Of a DNA stretch of 11,121 nt, positions 7,374 through 11,121 are shown in pieces. The DNA comes from Saksenaea vasiformis B4078 (lineage: Eukaryota > Mucoromycota > Mucoromycetes > Mucorales > Saksenaeaceae). The stretch is from the NCBI GenBank assembly GCA_000697055.1, contig JNDT01002041.1, forward strand, positions 1 through 11,121. The letters are read 5' to 3'. The position numbers and the translations under genes were made by a program. The first letter of the stretch is position 1, and every line of letters begins with the position of its first letter. The notes beneath the pieces were generated by a model that did no database searches, had not been told where the DNA came from, and was given only the letters and a program-made list of their open reading frames with translations.

Positions 7374-8111
7374 ATGGAAAGTAACAATGGCATGGTTACG
7401 CTTACACAAGAGCAATTTAATGAACTCCTCCACCGAGCCACCGAAACAAGTATCAGAGACAGATCCATCCTTCCCTCAGAGATCCTCGAGGAGATGGACC
7501 AGTCTTCCCAAACTGAACTACAACAGAACATCAAACGGTATTGCCGAGAAGTGCAAAAGTACAATGGAGGAGAGTGGACTAAACAAGGCGCAGTCAACAA
7601 AGCCTTCGTTTCAGACCTCAAGAAATACTCATTGGATGCCTATCAAACGGTTTCCCAGAGTTAGAAACATTCAGACAAAGTCAGAGTGGCAGCACAGGCC
7701 ACCACAGAAATCTATGAAGATGTCAAGTTCATCCTCACACGAGGAGGCGATGAAAACGACGGAGACGACCTCAAAGGAATTCTTGAGAAACTCAGACGAT
7801 TGGCAATCTTTCAATTCACCACCGGTAGACAGTGGGATCAAGAAGCTAGACAGCTATCTGCAAAAGCACTCAAATTGCCAGAAAGTATGCGGTACCTTGA
7901 GGATGCCGAAGACGAGCACGACAAGACGTTGGCATTCTCTTCCGAAATTGTCGAGAAGATACATCAAGCAAGATACAAGCGAGCCATTCTCCGGAGTGCA
8001 ACCTCCACATCAAGAGGCAACTCCTATGGAAATGGACCCTTTCGCAGTCGAGGATCCTGGAGAGGGTCAAGCTTCAATTCACGAGGACGAGGCTTCAATG
8101 GGGGCAACAGG
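7374..8111 (+). pseudogene. gag: DIRS Gag-like protein, interrupted by one in-frame TAG
   Basis: The frame starts at ATG 7374 (MESNNGMVTLTQEQFNELL) and stops at TAG 7662-7664 after 96 residues, then continues open in the same frame. The second part is rich in charged helical sequence (ILEKLRRLAIFQFTTGRQW, YLEDAEDEHDKTLAF). It ends in an Arg/Gly/Ser-rich tail (about 8010-8111, with FRSRGSWRGSSFNSRGRGF) of the kind that binds RNA in nucleocapsid-like proteins. About 246 codons lie before the T tract at 8113, where Gag-like character ends. Function is inferred from position and composition, as DIRS Gag sequences are poorly conserved. The TAG could be a nonsense mutation, a sequencing error or, less likely, a read-through site. 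The +1 frame is also open across all of this region from ATG 7387. Confidence 0.65.
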
Positions 8112-8112
8112 G

Positions 8113-8128
8113 TTTTTTTTTTTTTTTT
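8113..8128 (+). repeat. T16 tract at the Gag-Pol junction
   Basis: Sixteen consecutive T residues lie between the Arg/Gly-rich end of the Gag frame and the start of Pol-like sequence. Both relevant frames read through it as poly-Phe. A tract one base shorter would place Gag directly in the Pol frame, so its length decides which protein follows. Such tracts vary in length by replication slippage and are error-prone in sequencing. Confidence 0.9.
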
Positions 8129-9408
8129 GGCAAGGGCAGGAGCCCTCCCTTTCACACGACAGAAAAACCCAACATTCAAACCAACCCAAGCTCATCCAGC
8201 CGTCAATAGAGACGCAACTGGCGCTGGGCGAGCTGGACCTTCAACCATCGAGCCTGCACTACAGTGCACCAACGGATGGCATCTTACCAGGCGGTCGCCT
8301 GAACCATTTTACGAAATATTGGCACCAGATGACGAATCATCCCTGGCCGTTATCTGTGGTCAGCCAGGGTTACAGAATACAGTGGGTATCCCAACCCATT
8401 CCATGGAGATCGAGAGGGTTACAACTCCCGGCCGACGATCAAGCTGCAGTGGACGAGGCCGTACAGAAATATCTCAAAGCGGGAATCATCGAAATATCAC
8501 CAGATCAGGACGATCGGTTCTTATCCAACTTCTTCACGATCCAAGAACCGACCAAGCGGCGTCCGATCTTGGATTGCAAGAAAATCAATCAGTTTGTGCA
8601 ATGCCATCATTTCAAGATGGAAGGCGTTCCAGCATTACGAGATATCATCGAGAAGGACGACTTACTCTGCAAACTAGATTTGAAGGATGCATACGTAGTG
8701 GTACCAATCCATCCGGAATCTCGGCGATATCTTTCCTTCCGCCACCAGGACTCTATCTACCGATACAAATCCCTCGCTTTTGGCCTGAGTGTTGCACCAC
8801 GGGTATTTCCGAAGTTAATACGTTACACGATCGAACCGCTACGGCGCGCGGGGATCCGTCCGGTATATTACCTCGACGACATTTGTATTCTGGCCAAAAC
8901 AGCAGTGGAAATGAAGAGATCGCTTCAAACGGTGATCCCACACTTTCAGAAGCTAGGATTTATCATAAACCAAGAGAAAAGCAAGCTGCACCCATCTCAC
9001 GTTCAGGAATTTCTAGGTTTTGTGTTCAACACGAAATTGATGACAATCCAAGTACCTACTCAGAAAATGACGAAACTGCGCTCACGCATTCGACAAGTGA
9101 GCGACTCACACCGATCGAAGTCTTGCCGGTGGATAGCGGGACTCCTGGGGAAGATGACTTCGATGATCCTGGCGATTGGGGAAGCCCTCCTTCATCTACG
9201 GTACCTGCAACGGGATTTAACACGGAGTTTACACCAGACTCACCACAACTGGGAAGCAATATGTCCAATTTCGCAGAATGGACTGCAAGATCTGGACTGG
9301 TGGATGAACATAGCGAGCCAGAAGAATGGTCTTCCAATTCGACTGGCAGCCACTCAATCTCCCAGTATCACCATACATGTGGACGCCTCAGACACCGGCT
9401 GGGGGTGA
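8129..9408 (+). pseudogene. pol: DIRS Pol, reverse transcriptase part
   Basis: The frame is open from ATG 7387, but Pol-like sequence begins only after the T tract. The DIRS-typical pre-RT segment GGRLNHFTKYW lies at 8290 onwards, followed by a PWPLSVVSQGYRIQW segment. RT motifs follow in order: KLDLKDAY (8671-8694, catalytic Asp at 8677), LAFGLSVAPRVF (motif B), YYLDDI (8866 onward, catalytic Asp pair at 8875-8880), and FIINQEKSKLHP then EFLGFVF. The enzyme copies element RNA into cDNA in Gag particles. The catalytic residues are present. The frame ends at TGA 9406-9408 in the middle of the first RNase H motif, directly after a G5 run, and the protein continues in the frame one base back. 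No aspartic protease is seen, as expected for DIRS. How Pol is started (frameshift at T16, or ATG 7387) is unresolved. Confidence 0.85.
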
Positions 9409-9720
9409 GCTCTCCCAAGATCCGAACCCACGGCCACTGGAACCACAGAGAAAAAGACGAATCGATCAATGTTCGAGAATTGAAGGCGGTTCTCTTTGCG
9501 CTTCAACTCCACGCAAAAGATTACGAAGGCACGACCATCCAAATCTACTCGGACAGCATCACAGCGTTGAAGTATGTCAAGAAGTCGGGGGGAACGAGCT
9601 CCATACACCTACAGGAAATCGCCTTGGCAATTCAGGAGCTATGCAACCACTTTCGCCTGACGTTGATTTATCATCACATTGCGGGGGGTAAACAATGTAG
9701 CAGCAGATACACTCAGTCGA
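9382..9720 (+). pseudogene. pol: DIRS Pol, RNase H domain, split over two frame changes
   Basis: All four catalytic acidic residues of an RNase H1-type domain can be found, but in two different frames. HVDASDTGWG (Asp at 9382-9384) is in the RT frame. After the G5 run (9401-9405) the domain continues one base back, with NVRELKAVLFALQ (Glu at 9477-9479) and IYSDSITALKYV (Asp at 9552-9554). After a G6 run (9683-9688) it returns to the RT frame with GVNNVAADTLSR (Asp at 9706-9708). The domain removes the RNA strand during reverse transcription. One missing G in the first run and one extra G in the second would explain both breaks. This pattern could be mutation, recoding or homopolymer sequencing error. 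Confidence 0.85.
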
Positions 9721-10214
9721 CAGACGAGACCATTATACGAGATGCAGATTCCACGCACCAGGTTTCGATATCTTCAGAAGCGTTGGGGGCCGTTGACAAT
9801 CGATGCATTCGCAGCAAGGCGCAATGCACAACTTCCCACGTACTGGAGCTTCCGCCCGGACCCGTCAGCGACAGCGATCGACGCGTTTCAACAGATTGGC
9901 CGGAGAGAGGACTATATCTCCATCCTCCTTGGCGCCTGATTCCATGGGTCTTTCGCAAGCTGAAGGAAGACAAAGTGAAAACGGCGGTGATTATCACACC
10001 TCATTGGCCGACTCAATACTGGTGGCCGATGCTGACCCGGATGACGATGGACTCAGTGACATGGAAGATGTCCCGTTGGGCTATGATCGCATGGAAATTC
10101 TCAAACAGGCCTATCGTGCACAGGGTATCTCCGAAAAAGAGGCCAGCTTCATCTTATGTAATACACGGCAACACACAACACAAGTATACAACCGAGCTTG
10201 GAAGACATGGGTAA
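9721..10214 (+). pseudogene. DIRS Pol, C-terminal Dam-like methyltransferase region, one frame change
   Basis: Directly after RNase H comes the segment WGPLTIDAFAARRNAQLPTY (about 9785-9844), then DPSATAIDAFQQ up to 9894, all in the RT frame. From about 9894 the same domain continues one base back with DW, LYLHPPWRLIPWVFRKLK (the PPW motif at 9924-9932), AVIITPHWPTQYWWPML and a tail ending at TAA 10212-10214. The pattern Asp-x-Phe-Ala, Asn, Asp-Ala-Phe, x-Pro-Pro-Trp and Pro-x-Trp-Pro resembles the methyltransferase-like domain reported in DIRS Pol and related to phage Dam enzymes; the assignment rests on pattern memory. The position before PPW is His instead of the usual Asn/Asp, so activity is doubtful. 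The last part (9944 onwards) overlaps the recombinase frame. Confidence 0.6.
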
Positions 10215-11121
10215 CATGGACACGAAAACAGACGCCTCCTTTAGACCCCAGCAACTATGACGTCCAAGCTATTCTCAGGTTTTTGGTAGCCAACAAGCAA
10301 TACTCATACACGTACCTTAAAACTTTCCGCTCAGCCATTGGTTCAGTTTTTCGGGTGCTTTATCCTGATAAGCCTAGTCTAGCGGATCAACCTCTTCTTG
10401 CCAAGTTTTTCAGAGCCAAGATACGTACTACGGTCAAGATCCCCACCAAAAGCGACGCGGAGACTTGGGACATTCAGGTACTGATTGGGTACATCAAAAC
10501 TTGGGGCACGACAGAAGACCTTCCGTTAGATAAACTCCAGGCAAAGACATTACTCCTACTTTGCCTCGCGACGATGTGGCGCCCTAGCTCCGACTTAGGC
10601 AGATCGCAACAGCGAGATGTCAGCTTCCAACGAGACCAAAACGAAGTGAAGGGTGTCTTTCTGGTGGTTCGAGAGCCTAAGGAAGCTCAATCAAAATCTA
10701 CAACACTAGGCGTCCTCCCGGATACGGATCTCTGTCCGGTACACACTTTACATCACTTCGTACAACGGACTGCATCCCTGCGCACCGGGTTGTCAGTAGA
10801 CCATACCTTATTTTTGGCATATATCCTGGACACAGAGGAAATACGTTCAGTCCGGCCGACTACTGTGGCAAATTGGGTCGTGACCCACTTAACAGCAGCG
10901 GGTATTGACACCACGGTTTACAAAGCACATTCGATCAGAGCGGCGGCGAGTACAGGAGCAGTGGATGCTGGCAACTCGATACTTAACGTCAAGAAACATG
11001 GAAACTGGAGCTTGAATGCTGATACTTTCGAACGCTACTATTACAAGCCTACGGCTCAAGAAGCCCGAGGAACCCATATCGTCCGATCAATTTTTTCGAC
11101 TACGGAGAACAGTACCACATC
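9944..11121 (+). CDS. DIRS tyrosine recombinase, 3' end beyond window
   Basis: The frame is open from ATG 9944 to the window end (392 codons, no stop). Later in-frame ATGs at 10061 and 10091 are alternatives. A helical N-terminal core-binding part carries VYNRAWKTWVTWTRKQ. The catalytic set, numbered from 9944, is Arg213 (in TMWRPSSDLGR), His329 and Arg332 (HSIRAAAST), His352 and Trp355 (KHGNWS), and a Tyr within ERYYYKP (365-367, most likely 366). By family knowledge the enzyme inserts circular element DNA by recombination with a 3'-phosphotyrosine intermediate and leaves no target-site duplication. The frame overlaps the Pol C-terminus by about 270 bp in another frame, typical for DIRS. No stop or frame change is seen, so this is the best preserved part of the element. 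The missing C-terminus should be short, since the nucleophile is already passed. Confidence 0.9.
   Translation, partial: MGLSQAEGRQSENGGDYHTSLADSILVADADPDDDGLSDMEDVPLGYDRMEILKQAYRAQGISEKEASFILCNTRQHTTQVYNRAWKTWVTWTRKQTPPLDPSNYDVQAILRFLVANKQYSYTYLKTFRSAIGSVFRVLYPDKPSLADQPLLAKFFRAKIRTTVKIPTKSDAETWDIQVLIGYIKTWGTTEDLPLDKLQAKTLLLLCLATMWRPSSDLGRSQQRDVSFQRDQNEVKGVFLVVREPKEAQSKSTTLGVLPDTDLCPVHTLHHFVQRTASLRTGLSVDHTLFLAYILDTEEIRSVRPTTVANWVVTHLTAAGIDTTVYKAHSIRAAASTGAVDAGNSILNVKKHGNWSLNADTFERYYYKPTAQEARGTHIVRSIFSTTENSTT

Larger units (their letters stand above)
7216..11121 (+). mobile_element. DIRS-like tyrosine-recombinase retrotransposon, left part, truncated by window
   Basis: The order is leader, Gag, RT, RNase H, Dam-like methyltransferase region, then an overlapping tyrosine recombinase. 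This is the layout of the DIRS group and differs from LTR elements, which use a DDE integrase and aspartic protease; neither is seen here. The left boundary near 7216 is inferred from the point where array C stops resembling array B. The right inverted terminal repeat and internal complementary region lie beyond the window, so the terminal structure cannot be verified. Gag/Pol have one nonsense codon (7662) and three single-base frame changes (9401-9405, 9683-9688, about 9892-9896), while the recombinase frame is unbroken to 11121. All reading frames are on the + strand, and host-flank composition changes sharply near the boundary. Confidence 0.9.

Noticed and set aside
7349..9997. Several minus-strand open frames within the DIRS element
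   Set aside because: All overlap well-supported + strand Gag/Pol domains and show no motifs of their own; they are shadows.
7686..10214. A single 842-codon protein in the Gag frame
   Set aside because: Only its ends are real (Gag tail, RNase H middle, methyltransferase C-terminus). Between about 8130 and 9405 it is the shadow of the RT frame, whose motifs lie in another frame.

Overview
The window looks like an accessory, repeat-rich stretch of a fungal genome, most likely an early-diverging (Mucoromycota-type) fungus. That assignment is an inference. It rests on one intronless gene with an F-box-like N-terminus followed by ankyrin repeats, a protein architecture common in that group, and on a DIRS-type tyrosine-recombinase retrotransposon, a class known to be frequent there. 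The flanks are A+T-rich and the retrotransposon is visibly richer in G+C. There are no operons, ribosome binding sites, tRNAs, rRNAs or CRISPR arrays.

Layout. 1-1300: no supportable gene, only a short A-rich direct repeat (839-897). 1305-2195: a degenerate tandem array followed by a roughly 380-bp unique body, forming copy 1 of an unnamed dispersed repeat family. 2196-3600: no recognisable gene. 3606-4959: a TATA-like element and the F-box/ankyrin gene (best start ATG 3796), the only intact complete host-type gene seen. 4960-5278: 3' flank without a gene. 5279-5890: copy 2 of the same repeat family in the same orientation (about 3.7 kb from copy 1), so the gene lies between direct repeats. 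5901-6042 and 7174-7215: arrays of an 11-bp phased repeat of the TCTCCAAAATA type. 6208-6712: a probable decayed coding remnant in three successive frames. 7018-7160: a 43-bp tandem repeat.

7216-11121: the left part of a DIRS-like retrotransposon that runs off the window. It has a leader with TATA box and direct repeats, a Gag frame (7374-8111, one in-frame TAG), a Pol frame with reverse transcriptase (YLDD), RNase H and a Dam-like methyltransferase region, and an overlapping tyrosine recombinase frame (from 9944, open to the window end, with all expected catalytic residues). Gag and Pol carry one nonsense codon and three single-base frame changes, two of them in G runs, so this copy is either decayed or contains homopolymer sequencing errors. 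The recombinase is undamaged as far as it can be seen.

In an intact DIRS element, Gag packages the RNA, RT/RNase H makes the cDNA, and the recombinase inserts a circular DNA intermediate without target-site duplication. The right end (inverted terminal repeat and internal complementary region) is outside the window. The least explained parts are the paired dispersed repeat around the ankyrin gene, the 11-bp phased arrays with a shared downstream motif 1173 bp apart (the second abutting the DIRS element), and the very long double-open reading frames across gag-pol with a T16 tract.
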